Assembly: GCA_007131625.1 (NCBI GenBank)
Contig: SLQC01000092.1
Coordinates: 1-23,907, forward strand
Source: Balneolales bacterium
GTDB taxonomy: Bacteria; Bacteroidota; Rhodothermia; Balneolales; Natronogracilivirgulaceae
Length of the DNA stretch: 23,907 nucleotides
Direction of reading: 5' to 3'
Part shown: one piece after another, positions 8,679 through 17,645 of the stretch
Layout of the letters: every line of letters begins with the position of its first letter
How positions within the stretch are numbered: the stretch's first letter is position 1
Program-made: the position numbers and the translations under genes
The notes under the pieces: model-generated
The model's database searches: none
What the model saw: only the letters and a program-made list of their open reading frames with translations
Told to the model about the DNA's origin: nothing

Positions 8679-9128
8679 ATGGCAAAACCTCACGTAATCA
8701 TTTATACCGACGGCGCCTGCAGTGGCAACCCGGGTCCGGGAGGCTGGGGTGCACTGCTGCAAGCAAACGGAAAAGAGAAGACACTCAGCGGTGGTGAACC
8801 GAATACTACCAATAACCGGATGGAGCTGATGGCGGTGATCCGGGCGCTTCAGGCATTGAAAAAACCATGCCGGGTAGCTATTCACAGTGACAGTGCGCTT
8901 ATTGTAAATGCATTCACAAAGGGATGGGTGGACAACTGGCTTCGCCGCAGTTGGAAAAAAGTCGATAAAAAACCGGTAGAGAACCGGGATTTGTGGGAGA
9001 AGCTGCTCAGTGCAATGTCTCCGCATGATGTAGAGTGGGTGAAAGTGAAGGGCCATGCTAATGACGAGCGCAACAACCGGGTGGACCGCCTGGCGGTGGA
9101 AGCGTGTAAAAAAATTCAGGGCGGCTGA
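8679..9128 (+). CDS. rnhA: Ribonuclease HI
   Basis: Cleaves the RNA strand of RNA-DNA hybrids (Okazaki primers, R-loops). The 149-aa length is normal for bacterial RNase HI. All catalytic carboxylates are present: D11 (IIYTDGACSGNPGPGG), E49 (NNRMEL), D71 (HSDSAL) and D136 (RVDRLA), plus the loop His H126 (VKGHAN). The basic handle helix (WLRRSWKKVDKKPV) is intact. The ATG at 8679 gives MAKPHVIIYTD, as in homologues; an upstream in-frame start at 8649 would add ten Pro-rich residues and is rejected. It is convergent with tsaD, whose stop lies 49 nt further on; that gap shows no clear terminator. Confidence 0.97.
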   Translation: MAKPHVIIYTDGACSGNPGPGGWGALLQANGKEKTLSGGEPNTTNNRMELMAVIRALQALKKPCRVAIHSDSALIVNAFTKGWVDNWLRRSWKKVDKKPVENRDLWEKLLSAMSPHDVEWVKVKGHANDERNNRVDRLAVEACKKIQGG

Positions 9129-9177
9129 CAGGAAAGCTGCATGAATCGCAACTAATCTGGTTCGCAACGTGCCAGAT

Positions 9178-10200
9178 TTATCCACCTATCCCGACCTTCT
9201 CCCACTTGTGCCGCGCATAGGGCTTCAGATGCAGATCATCCGTCATCCCCTCCTTCATCTTGAACCAACCGGTCACAGCAATCATTGCGGCGTTATCAGT
9301 GCAGTATACGGGATGGGGAATATGCAGCGAAACACCCAACTCCCCGGCCATTTTGTGCGCTTTTTCTCGCAGCATCGAATTGGCGGAAACCCCTCCGGCG
9401 ATAATTGCGCATTTCACACCGGTGGACCGGATCGCCTGACGCATTTTATGGATCAGTACATCAGTGATCGCTGCTGATATACTGGCGCACAGATCAGCCA
9501 TGTGCTCTTTCAGAAACTTCTCTTGCTCCAATTTCGGGATATCCTGCAAATAATATAAAACCGAAGTCTTAAGACCGGAAAAACTGAAATCGAGCCCTTT
9601 TTTCATCATTGCCCGCGGGAAATCATAAAAAGAGTCATCACCAGTGCGTGCCAAGCGATCGATCTCGGGCCCGGCCGGATATTCCAGCCCCAGAAGTTTG
9701 CCGATCTTGTCGAACGCCTCACCGGCAGCATCGTCGCGCGTCTGGCCCATCAGTTTGTGCTGCAACGGCCGTTCCACATAAAAAATCTGGGTGTGACCGC
9801 CCGAAACCACCAAACTCACAAACGGCATCTCCGGCATTTCGTCGATATAGGTCGCATAAATATGCGCATCAATATGATTCACACCGACAATCGGCTTATT
9901 CCACTGTATCGCCAGTCCTTTAGCAAAGCACAAACCGACCAGCAGCGACCCCATCAATCCGGGACCCTCGGTCACCGCGATGGCATCGACATTATCCTCC
10001 GTCACTCCTGCCTTTTCCATAGCCTGCGCCACCGTATGCCAGATCACCCGTTCATGTGCACGGGAAGCCAGCTCAGGCACAATCCCGCCAAATGCTACAT
10101 GATCAGCCTGGGAAGCGATCACACTGGAAAGCAAACGGCCGTCACTATAGACCGCCGCGGCCGTTTCATCACAGGAAGACTCAATGCCCAGGATCATCAT
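9178..10200 (-). CDS. tsaD: tRNA N6-adenosine threonylcarbamoyltransferase
   Basis: Kae1/TsaD subunit that transfers the threonylcarbamoyl group to A37 of ANN-decoding tRNAs (t6A), normally with TsaB and TsaE. The 340-aa length is typical. ASKHA-fold signatures are clear: N-terminal GIESSCDETAAAVY, the metal-binding pair H109-x3-H113 (NHIDAH), the nucleotide loop SGGHTQ, and C-terminal CTDNAAM with ligand D302. Two Met codons open the gene (MMILGIESS), so the second is equally possible. A small putative exported ORF ends 15 nt upstream on the same strand and may be co-transcribed. TsaB and TsaE are not in this window. Confidence 0.97.
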   Translation of the reverse strand: MMILGIESSCDETAAAVYSDGRLLSSVIASQADHVAFGGIVPELASRAHERVIWHTVAQAMEKAGVTEDNVDAIAVTEGPGLMGSLLVGLCFAKGLAIQWNKPIVGVNHIDAHIYATYIDEMPEMPFVSLVVSGGHTQIFYVERPLQHKLMGQTRDDAAGEAFDKIGKLLGLEYPAGPEIDRLARTGDDSFYDFPRAMMKKGLDFSFSGLKTSVLYYLQDIPKLEQEKFLKEHMADLCASISAAITDVLIHKMRQAIRSTGVKCAIIAGGVSANSMLREKAHKMAGELGVSLHIPHPVYCTDNAAMIAVTGWFKMKEGMTDDLHLKPYARHKWEKVGIGG

Positions 10201-10215
10201 TTCTAGGAACCGCTA

Positions 10216-10479
10216 TTAAAGCCAAGTGCATTCATCATCACCGGAAAATTCTCTCAGTCCGCTCTGCAGCCGACTCCCACCTTCATCGGTCGAGAAGTAA
10301 TCTCCATGACAGAGAATTCCGGCCACAAGTGTACCCACATGTGTGATGTTCAATCCCCGAACCGACTCGCCGCAGGGACCGGCCTTATGATGCCAGTACC
10401 CGGTGACGACAAACTGTACGGCGATCGTCGTGCCGGCTTTGAAAGCAAGCAGAAAAAACGTCACCATAAGTTGTCTCAT
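10216..10479 (-). CDS. Small hypothetical protein with N-terminal hydrophobic segment
   Basis: Not recognised. An 87-aa reading frame starting at an ATG (MRQLMVTFFLLAF) with a basic residue followed by a hydrophobic stretch (about 4-30), compatible with a signal peptide or single membrane anchor. The remainder holds Cys in GPCGES and ILCHGDYF and ends acidic (SGDDECTWL). The frame is open to 10548, but the ATG at 10479 gives the sensible signal-like N-terminus. It ends 15 nt before tsaD on the same strand, and its upstream side is divergent from uvrA. Support is limited to frame, hydrophobicity profile and position; it could still be a chance ORF. Confidence 0.45.
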   Translation of the reverse strand: MRQLMVTFFLLAFKAGTTIAVQFVVTGYWHHKAGPCGESVRGLNITHVGTLVAGILCHGDYFSTDEGGSRLQSGLREFSGDDECTWL

Positions 10480-10673
10480 TGTCAATCCAGTTTTAAAATG
10501 TAAATCAAAAATGTGCTGAAAAAGCCCGTTGAAAACTAATCTCGTCAACTTCGCGACATGGGACCAAGATACAGTTTACCAGGAAATAAACGAATGATAT
10601 AGATGTGAATTCCGGTTTAATAATTCGTTACAACGTGATACCTTTAGTGAATCATCTGTCACCTCCAAAAAAT

Positions 10674-13526
10674 ATGGCAACAGACTCCATCGTCATCCGG
10701 GGTGCCCGGGAACACAATCTGAAAAATATCGATCTGGATATACCGAGGGACCGGTTTGTGGTAATCACCGGAATATCGGGATCGGGCAAAACATCACTTG
10801 CATTCGACACAATCTATGCGGAAGGACAGCGGCGATTCATGGAGTCGCTTTCGGCCTATGCCCGGCAGTTCCTCGGAATGATGGAACGCCCTGACACCGA
10901 TTTTATCGACGGACTTTCTCCCGTCATCTCCATCGACCAGAAAACAACCAGCCGGAATCCACGCTCAACGGTCGGGACCGTAACCGAGATATACGATTAT
11001 CTGCGGCTGCTGTTCGCCCGTGCCGGTACACCCTACTCCTATATCACCGGTAATCCGATGAAGAAGCAGACGCCTGAGGAAGTTGTCTCCAGCATCCTGC
11101 AACTTTCTCATGGCACGCGCGCCTATTGTCTGGCGCCGGTGGTCCGCGGAAGGAAAGGGCATTATCGCGAGCTCTTCGATCAGACAATGAAGCAGGGGTT
11201 TATCCGCGTGCGCATCGACGGCGAATTCCGGGAACTGGAAAAGGACATGCAGACCGATCGATATAAGACGCACGACATTGAAGTGGTGGTAGACCGTTTT
11301 GTGGTATCCGAAAACAGCCGGAACCGGATCGAACAGAGCATACAAGTGGCGTTGGATATGGCGGACGGAAATCTCATTCTGGCCGTAGAGGACGGAGACA
11401 AACCGTCCGGATTCCGGGACATCCTCTTTTCCCAGAATCTGTTCGATCCCGAAAGCGGCCTCTCCTACGACGAGCCGGCACCCAATATGTTCTCCTTCAA
11501 TTCACCGTATGGTGCTTGTCCGGATTGCGGCGGCCTCGGCTACCGGTACGATGTCGATCCCGACTTGGTCATCCAGAACCGGTCCCTTTCCATCAATGAT
11601 GGCGCTGTCAGGTATCTTGGCAAACCGCGCAGTATCTTTGTCTTCAAACAGCTCGAGGCATTTTTCAAAGCGCACAACGTGACATTTGAGACACCGGTTA
11701 CTGATCTTCCGGACGAGGTAATCGATATTCTGTTGCATGGAAGCGGCGACCGCAAGTATGATGTCAGCTACGACTTCAGCCAGAGCACGGTTACCTACAA
11801 GCACGCTTTTCCCGGGATGGTGTCACTGATTCGTGAACAATACGAAGATTCCAAATCACCAAAGCAGCAGGAAAAAGCTAAAGCATTCATGAACCGAGTC
11901 TCCTGCAACAGCTGTGACGGTGGACGGCTGAAAAAAGAGTCCCTTTCGTACCGGATCGGGGATCACAACATTCACGACCTCGTAAAAATGGACATTCAGA
12001 CTTTGCGCAAATCGATTGATCGGCTGGTACTGTCCGACCGCCAGCGTATAATCTCCTCCCAGATCATCAAGGAAATCCGCGACCGGCTCGATTTCCTGTT
12101 GAATGTCGGACTCGGCTACCTTTCACTCGACCGCGAAGCGCAGACTATCAGTGGCGGTGAAGCGCAGCGGATCCGTCTGGCGACACAAATTGGCACCCAG
12201 CTGGTCGGCGTACTCTACATTCTGGACGAACCGAGCATAGGACTGCATCAGCGTGACAATATAAAGCTCATCAACTCCCTGAAGCTGCTTCGGGATCTGG
12301 GCAACAGTGTGATTGTCGTCGAGCACGACCGTGAAACCATCGGGAATGCCGATTATGTTGTGGATCTGGGTCCGGGCGCTGGACGTTTCGGTGGACATGT
12401 TGTCACTCAGGGCAAGCCGGACGAGCTCGATCCTGAATCGATGACTGCGCGGTATCTCCGTTATGAGGAGGTCATCCCTATCCCCGAAAAACGACGCAAG
12501 GGCAACGGCAACGAACTGGTCATCACCGGCGCTCGCGGCCATAACCTGAAATCGGTCGACCTGCACCTTCCTCTCGGCAAATTTATAAGCGTTACCGGCG
12601 TCAGCGGCAGCGGAAAAAGCTCATTAATCAATCAGACGGTAGTTCCCCTGCTCAGCACACATTTTTATCAGTCCAAATCGGTCCCCCTCCCCTATGACAA
12701 TGTCCACGGCCTGGAACATCTTAACAAAATTATCTCTATCGACCAGAGTCCGATCGGTCGCACGCCCCGTTCCAACCCCGGTACTTATACCAAGGTTTTC
12801 GACATGATCCGTTCACTCTTCGCCGAGCTGCCGGAAGCCAAGATACGGGGTTACGGGCCCGGCCGGTTTTCATTCAATGTAAAGGGGGGGCGGTGCGAAA
12901 GCTGCAACGGCGATGGGATGAAGAAAATCGAAATGAATTTTCTGCCGGATGTCTATGTCTCCTGCGAATCGTGCAATGGCAAGCGGTACAACCGTGAAAC
13001 GCTCGACATCCATTACAAGGGCAAGAGCATCGCCGACATTCTGAATATGCAGATCGAAGAGGCGGCAGACTTTTTCTCATCGGTACCAAGGGTTCGACGC
13101 ATTCTGGATACTATGAACTCGGTCGGACTAGGCTATTTGACGCTCGGCCAGTCAAGTACCACAATTTCCGGCGGCGAAGCACAGCGTATAAAACTGGCCA
13201 GGGAGTTGTCGAAGATCGGGACTGGAGACACGCTATATGTGATGGACGAACCAACTACCGGTCTTCATTTTCAGGATGTCAGCATGTTGGTCGCAGTGAT
13301 CCAGAAGCTGGTTGACAAAGGCAACACCGTCATTGTGATCGAGCACAATCTGGACCTTGTACAGGCCGCAGACCATGTCATCGACATTGGTCCGGAAGGC
13401 GGATTAGATGGCGGCCGGATCATTGCGGAAGGCTCCCCGGAAGTGGTCGCCGCCTGTGACCATTCCTATACCGGACGGTTCCTGAGTGAAGAGATGCATC
13501 ACAATCGGAAACAATCCGTATTTTAA
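10674..13526 (+). CDS. uvrA: Excinuclease ABC subunit A
   Basis: DNA-damage-recognition ATPase of nucleotide excision repair, 950 aa, normal length. Two ABC ATPase modules are complete: Walker A GISGSGKTS (33-41, K39) and GVSGSGKSS (642-650, K648); signature motifs TISGGEAQRIRLA and TISGGEAQRIKLA; Walker B YILDEPSIGLH and YVMDEPTTGLH. The C-terminal zinc module is intact (C741-x2-C744 and C764-x2-C767). The first zinc module keeps only one Cys pair (ACPDCGG); the upstream pair is replaced by DPESGLSY, as is usual in Bacteroidota UvrA. The ATG at 10674 (MATDSIVIRGAREHNLKNI) fits the family start; the frame extends to 10605 with 23 unlikely residues. The region before it is a divergent promoter region of about 190 nt with no recognised boxes. 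Confidence 0.97.
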   Translation: MATDSIVIRGAREHNLKNIDLDIPRDRFVVITGISGSGKTSLAFDTIYAEGQRRFMESLSAYARQFLGMMERPDTDFIDGLSPVISIDQKTTSRNPRSTVGTVTEIYDYLRLLFARAGTPYSYITGNPMKKQTPEEVVSSILQLSHGTRAYCLAPVVRGRKGHYRELFDQTMKQGFIRVRIDGEFRELEKDMQTDRYKTHDIEVVVDRFVVSENSRNRIEQSIQVALDMADGNLILAVEDGDKPSGFRDILFSQNLFDPESGLSYDEPAPNMFSFNSPYGACPDCGGLGYRYDVDPDLVIQNRSLSINDGAVRYLGKPRSIFVFKQLEAFFKAHNVTFETPVTDLPDEVIDILLHGSGDRKYDVSYDFSQSTVTYKHAFPGMVSLIREQYEDSKSPKQQEKAKAFMNRVSCNSCDGGRLKKESLSYRIGDHNIHDLVKMDIQTLRKSIDRLVLSDRQRIISSQIIKEIRDRLDFLLNVGLGYLSLDREAQTISGGEAQRIRLATQIGTQLVGVLYILDEPSIGLHQRDNIKLINSLKLLRDLGNSVIVVEHDRETIGNADYVVDLGPGAGRFGGHVVTQGKPDELDPESMTARYLRYEEVIPIPEKRRKGNGNELVITGARGHNLKSVDLHLPLGKFISVTGVSGSGKSSLINQTVVPLLSTHFYQSKSVPLPYDNVHGLEHLNKIISIDQSPIGRTPRSNPGTYTKVFDMIRSLFAELPEAKIRGYGPGRFSFNVKGGRCESCNGDGMKKIEMNFLPDVYVSCESCNGKRYNRETLDIHYKGKSIADILNMQIEEAADFFSSVPRVRRILDTMNSVGLGYLTLGQSSTTISGGEAQRIKLARELSKIGTGDTLYVMDEPTTGLHFQDVSMLVAVIQKLVDKGNTVIVIEHNLDLVQAADHVIDIGPEGGLDGGRIIAEGSPEVVAACDHSYTGRFLSEEMHHNRKQSVF

Positions 13527-13622
13527 CAACGGGTTACGATTTGCTTTCCACCTGATATTTTTCCCCTGCAGACCAAAAATTACCATTGCCGGGAAGTCAT
13601 TAGTTTTTTATATTAACGGACA

Positions 13623-14168
13623 ATGTCATATTTCCGAAATCTTATTATTAAAATCGCTGTTCTCATCCTTTTTGTGACAGGCATGTTGTTTGTGGCCTGG
13701 CCGTGGAGTGAGCGTGCACATCCGGGTGAATCGGTTGCAACCTGGCTGTTCGAGTTGCGTACCGATACGGATAACCCCGATGTTCACGACAAGATCTACT
13801 CCTTGCGGACTGAAAACGGCGACATACCCGGACTTTTACGGAAAGCTTCTTCCATCATCAGAGATCATGCCGATGATTTCACTATTCCCGTCGACAACGA
13901 AAGTGCTTCGGATGATGACATTTACAATACTCTGGTTCTGAAATGGACACTTCATCAGCAGGACATACCGGTTGACACGGTGATGATCACCGACCGTCAG
14001 ACGCAGGTGCCGCAGGCAAATGAAAAAGAAGACAAATCCGTGTGGAATCAATTCACAGGGTCGATCCAACTCCTTATTGGCACTTATAGCCGGATTAACC
14101 AGGCTTGGGAATATGTTCGTATGATCCTCCGGCCTTTGGTGAGCGGCATCGCTATCGGCGCACCATAG
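13623..14168 (+). CDS. Unknown membrane-anchored protein upstream of secD
   Basis: Not recognised. 181 aa with a single N-terminal membrane helix (about 7-26, FRNLIIKIAVLILFVTGMLF) and an acidic soluble part probably facing the periplasm, given the Lys/Arg before the helix. No catalytic motif is visible; residues 140-175 (TGSIQLLIGTYSRINQAWEYVRMIL) could form an amphipathic helix. The ATG at 13623 follows an AT-rich stretch without a Shine-Dalgarno. It is 96 nt after uvrA and 214 nt before secD, so it may be a single gene or a loose operon member. The open frame, hydrophobic N-terminus and codon pattern similar to its neighbours make it likely real. Confidence 0.7.
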   Translation: MSYFRNLIIKIAVLILFVTGMLFVAWPWSERAHPGESVATWLFELRTDTDNPDVHDKIYSLRTENGDIPGLLRKASSIIRDHADDFTIPVDNESASDDDIYNTLVLKWTLHQQDIPVDTVMITDRQTQVPQANEKEDKSVWNQFTGSIQLLIGTYSRINQAWEYVRMILRPLVSGIAIGAP

Positions 14169-14382
14169 AAGCGGAAGAAATTACAATCGCGGTATTACCG
14201 GTTCTGAATGTCCCATCCGGAATCGCGGTTCTATATACCGCTCACTGCCACAGGCAGTATACACGACACAATCCGGGCATATCTGTGCGTGTTAATTCAG
14301 AATAGTAATATAACATCCGTTTGCCTTCTGTTAACCAGCAGAGCGTAACGGTATCATTAAAAAATTCAATGGATAAATATTT
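14169..14382. promoter_or_regulatory. Intergenic region with a hairpin and probable secD promoter
   Basis: No gene seen. A perfect hairpin ACTGCC-ACA-GGCAGT lies at 14244-14258; it lacks a T tract, so it is at best a weak terminator or a processing element. The last 60 nt before the secD ATG are AT-rich and are the likely promoter/leader for secD-secF, but no consensus boxes can be assigned. Confidence 0.3.
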
Positions 14383-16212
14383 ATGAAAGGCAATGGAACC
14401 AAACTGGCTTTTATCGTCGCTTTTTTAGCAATGACGATATATTACCTGTTCCCCTCTTTCCAGTACTTGCTGGAAATGCGGCAGATTAACAACATGCCTG
14501 AAGAAGAGCGTGTTGTATATCTGCAGGAGAACGCAGCACGCATTGAGAACATGCGGGAAAAAACCCTGACACTGGGACTTGACCTGCAGGGTGGGATGCA
14601 TGTGACCCTCGAGCTGGCGACCCATCAGTTGATCCGTGAGCTGGCCGGTGAATATGCTGATGAGGAGTTCAGCGAAGTAATGAGCACCGCCACGCAGCGG
14701 GCACGTGATGCCAACACCGACGTCATAAGTGAATTTGTGACTGCTTTTGAAGAACGCGATGCGGACGCCCGTCTGAGCCGGTATTTCCGGTCGGATGCCG
14801 ACAACATCACCCGGCGTTCCAGTAACGCGGAAATCCAGGGATGGCTGCAGAATCAGCGCGATTCGGCAGTAAATCGTGCCATTGAAATTGTGCGGAACCG
14901 GGTCGACCGTTTTGGGGTGACCGAGCCGTCCATTGTGCGTCAGGGCAACAACCGGCTGGTCGTAGAACTGCCGGGAGTTACCGATGAAGAGCGTGTAAGG
15001 GATCTGCTTCGCGGAACCGCCCGGCTGGAATTTCGCTTGACCGCCGATCCCGACGATCTGCGCCATTCACTCGAGCGTATCATAGGTCATTTCGATCCTG
15101 AAGACCAGGACGAAATCGATCTGGAACAGGATTTGCGCGACATCGATATGGATCAGCAAGATAATCCTCTGCTCCAGGTACTCATCCCGCAGGGTCAGGG
15201 TGTCAATTTTGGTGCAGCTGCCGGTGTCGACACGTCCGAAGTCAACCGCCTGTTGCAAATGGATGAGGTGCAGCGACTGCTTCCGCGTGACATTGAACTT
15301 ATGTGGACCGCCAACCCCCAGTTTGAATCCGAAGGCCGTGGCTATTACGCCCTGATCGGTGTACGCCGCCAGGTTGAGCTAACCGGTGACGTCATCACCG
15401 AAGCGCGTCCGAGTTTCGATCAGCACACAAATCGTCCGGAAGTTTCCATGTCGATGAACCGACAGGGTGCCCGTGTATGGTCGCGAGTAACCGGTGCCAA
15501 TATCGGCCGTCCTATCGCCATCGCGCTGGACGGCGTTATCTATTCCTATCCGGTGGTCCAGGGGCAAATTACCGGCGGACGCTCCTCCATTACCGGCCTT
15601 GCAAGCAGTGCGGAAGCGGAAGATCTTGTCAATATACTGATGTCAGGTGCCCTGCCTGCACCGCTTGATATTGTGCAGGAGCGAACAGTGGGCCCAAGCC
15701 TCGGAGAAGCATCCATTCGGGCCGGGTTCAATTCCGCCCTGTTCGGACTCATGCTTGTCGTTATTTTCATGATGGTCTATTACAGAGCCGGCGGCGCAAT
15801 AGCCGACATCGCCCTGGTTTTGAACATCATCTTTATTATGGGAATACTGGCGGCATTCAATGCCACACTAACCCTGCCGGGTATCGCCGGTATAGTGCTT
15901 ACTATTGGTATGGCGGTGGATGCCAACGTTCTGATTTTCGACCGCATCCGTGAGGAGCTTCGTGCCGGCAAGAGTCTCATCGCAGCCATCGATAGCGGAT
16001 ATTCCAATTCGATGAGTGCGATCCTGGACGCCAACATCACCACTTTCCTCACCGCTGTTATTCTCTTCAGCTTTGGTGTGGGGCCGATCAAAGGTTTCGC
16101 CATCACCCTGATGGCTGGAATCGCCGCCTCTCTGTTCAGTGCGATTATCATCACACGCGTGATTGTCGACTGGATGACCAAAGACAAGAAGTGGAGACTC
16201 AGTTACGGTTAA
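14383..16212 (+). CDS. secD: Protein translocase subunit SecD
   Basis: Membrane subunit that, with SecF, uses the proton-motive force to pull secreted proteins through SecYEG on the periplasmic side. The 609-aa protein has TM1 at about 7-27, the SecD signature LGLDLQGG (64-71), a long periplasmic P1 region, and five C-terminal TM helices (about 445-600) containing GMAVDANVLIFDRIREELRAG, the conserved motif with the functional Asp. Residues about 225-300 are rich in Asp/Glu/Gln and look less conserved. secF starts 40 nt downstream, forming the standard secD-secF operon as two genes rather than a fusion. Confidence 0.97.
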   Translation: MKGNGTKLAFIVAFLAMTIYYLFPSFQYLLEMRQINNMPEEERVVYLQENAARIENMREKTLTLGLDLQGGMHVTLELATHQLIRELAGEYADEEFSEVMSTATQRARDANTDVISEFVTAFEERDADARLSRYFRSDADNITRRSSNAEIQGWLQNQRDSAVNRAIEIVRNRVDRFGVTEPSIVRQGNNRLVVELPGVTDEERVRDLLRGTARLEFRLTADPDDLRHSLERIIGHFDPEDQDEIDLEQDLRDIDMDQQDNPLLQVLIPQGQGVNFGAAAGVDTSEVNRLLQMDEVQRLLPRDIELMWTANPQFESEGRGYYALIGVRRQVELTGDVITEARPSFDQHTNRPEVSMSMNRQGARVWSRVTGANIGRPIAIALDGVIYSYPVVQGQITGGRSSITGLASSAEAEDLVNILMSGALPAPLDIVQERTVGPSLGEASIRAGFNSALFGLMLVVIFMMVYYRAGGAIADIALVLNIIFIMGILAAFNATLTLPGIAGIVLTIGMAVDANVLIFDRIREELRAGKSLIAAIDSGYSNSMSAILDANITTFLTAVILFSFGVGPIKGFAITLMAGIAASLFSAIIITRVIVDWMTKDKKWRLSYG

Positions 16213-16252
16213 TCGTCAATATCATTCATTTTAAACACAAATTTTTGTACTC

Positions 16253-17170
16253 ATGAGACTCTTTGAAACTGCCAACTACACCATTATCCCGCATCGCAAG
16301 ATCGGATATTTTATTTCCGGGACCTTAATTCTTCTCTCCCTGATTGCGATATTCGGACGTGGCATCCAGTACGGAATCGATTTCCGCGGCGGGATTGAGA
16401 TCATTCTGGAGTTTGAAGAACCAGCCTCAACGGACGAGCTCCGTTCAGCGCTCAACGAACCGCTTGGCACCCTGCCGGATATCCGGCGACTGGGTGTGGG
16501 TCGTGATATGCTGATCCGCATTGATACCGAACTCTCCTCGACGGAAGTCCAGCAGGCCGTTCTTTCCATAGCGGCATCGGTTTATCCGAACAATCCCTCA
16601 ACCATCGTACAGACTGAGCATGTCGGGCCCAGTTTTGCGGATGATCTGCGAAACGCTGCGTTGATGTCGATTATTTTCGCCCTGATCATGATCTTCATCT
16701 ACATTCTGGTCCGGTTCAAAAAATGGTCCTACTCCGCCGGTGCCGTTGCGGCCCTGGGCCATGACGTGATCATCACCCTTGGGATATTTACCATTCTGCA
16801 CGGCCTCGTGCCGTTCAGTCTGGATATCAATCAGGCGTTGATTGCGGCCTTCCTGACCATTGTGGGATACTCGCTTAACGACACCGTGGTAGTGTTTGAC
16901 CGAATCCGCGAAAATTCTCTGATCTTCAAAACCGAAAGTTTTGACAAGATGGTCAACCGCAGTGTCAACAACACGCTGAGCCGGACCGTCATAACTTCAC
17001 TGACTACCTTGTTTGTGGTCACGATACTGTTTATTTTCGGAGGTGATGTGTTGAAGGGACTCTCCTTTGCACTCATTATCGGCGTACTTCTTGGAACGTA
17101 CAGCTCCATCTTCGTTGCGAGCGCACTATTGGTTGACCTTCAATTGAAAACACGCAAAAACGTAGCCTGA
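16253..17170 (+). CDS. secF: Protein translocase subunit SecF
   Basis: Partner of SecD in the RND-like SecDF complex; 305 aa, close to the usual 300-320. TM1 is at about 15-36, followed by YGIDFRGGIEI (GIDFRGG at 41-47), a short periplasmic domain, and five TM helices with the signature GYSLNDTVVVFDRIREN. The start gives MRLFETANYTIIPHRK, a typical SecF N-terminus. Separated by 40 nt from secD and 36 nt from the STAS gene, all on the same strand, so the three may share a transcript ending at the terminator near 17.6 kb. Confidence 0.97.
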   Translation: MRLFETANYTIIPHRKIGYFISGTLILLSLIAIFGRGIQYGIDFRGGIEIILEFEEPASTDELRSALNEPLGTLPDIRRLGVGRDMLIRIDTELSSTEVQQAVLSIAASVYPNNPSTIVQTEHVGPSFADDLRNAALMSIIFALIMIFIYILVRFKKWSYSAGAVAALGHDVIITLGIFTILHGLVPFSLDINQALIAAFLTIVGYSLNDTVVVFDRIRENSLIFKTESFDKMVNRSVNNTLSRTVITSLTTLFVVTILFIFGGDVLKGLSFALIIGVLLGTYSSIFVASALLVDLQLKTRKNVA

Positions 17171-17206
17171 TTGAAACGATTTGCCTAACCTAATCTATTA
17201 CTGCAT

Positions 17207-17557
17207 ATGAGCTTCAATATATCAGAAAGATATAATTGTGTTGTTATTGAATTCAAGGGTAATGTCATGGGCGGACCCGATGCCCTGACCCTTAATGAAA
17301 AACTCCATGAACTGATTGATCAGGGTAAAAAAAATGCAGTTGTAGATCTGAGCCGAGTCAAGTTCATGAATTCATCCGGTCTTGGAATGCTGATTGGTGC
17401 TCTCACGACCATGAGAAATGCAGGCGGTGACTTGCGGATTGCCAACGCAACCGACAAAATCGAAAGCCTGCTCATGATCACCAAGCTGATCACCGTGTTT
17501 CAGCACTACCGGTCTATGGATGAAGCAGTAGAATCCTTTACAAACAAGGCGAAATAA
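17207..17557 (+). CDS. STAS-domain anti-sigma factor antagonist
   Basis: Single-domain STAS protein (116 aa) of the SpoIIAA/RsbV type, which in characterised systems binds an anti-sigma/serine kinase and is switched off by Ser phosphorylation. The key motif is VKFMNSSGLGML with the candidate phospho-Ser S57; the usual Asp before the Ser pair is Asn here (N55). No partner kinase (RsbW-like) or PP2C phosphatase is in the window, so it probably works with partners encoded elsewhere. It lies 36 nt after secF, and a strong intrinsic terminator follows 33 nt after its stop, making it the last gene of the secD-secF transcript. Confidence 0.92.
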   Translation: MSFNISERYNCVVIEFKGNVMGGPDALTLNEKLHELIDQGKKNAVVDLSRVKFMNSSGLGMLIGALTTMRNAGGDLRIANATDKIESLLMITKLITVFQHYRSMDEAVESFTNKAK

Positions 17558-17590
17558 TAAGTATTTAATCCATTCATAAAACCGAATATA

Positions 17591-17619
17591 AAAGGGGTGC
17601 TTCTGGCACCTCTTTTTTT
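17591..17619 (+). terminator. Intrinsic terminator between the STAS gene and purA
   Basis: AGGGGTGC, a 5-nt loop TTCTG, then GCACCTCT: an 8-bp stem with one G-U pair, followed by a run of seven T (17613-17619). Upstream A residues can pair with the T run. It lies 33 nt after the STAS stop and 26 nt before the purA ATG, so purA must have its own promoter downstream of or overlapping this hairpin, or depend on readthrough. Confidence 0.85.
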
Positions 17620-17645
17620 GCCCGGTTTTTATCACTTTTTATCAC

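Noticed and set aside
14425..15066. 213-aa minus-strand ORF inside secD
   Set aside because: Antisense shadow of the conserved SecD coding sequence.
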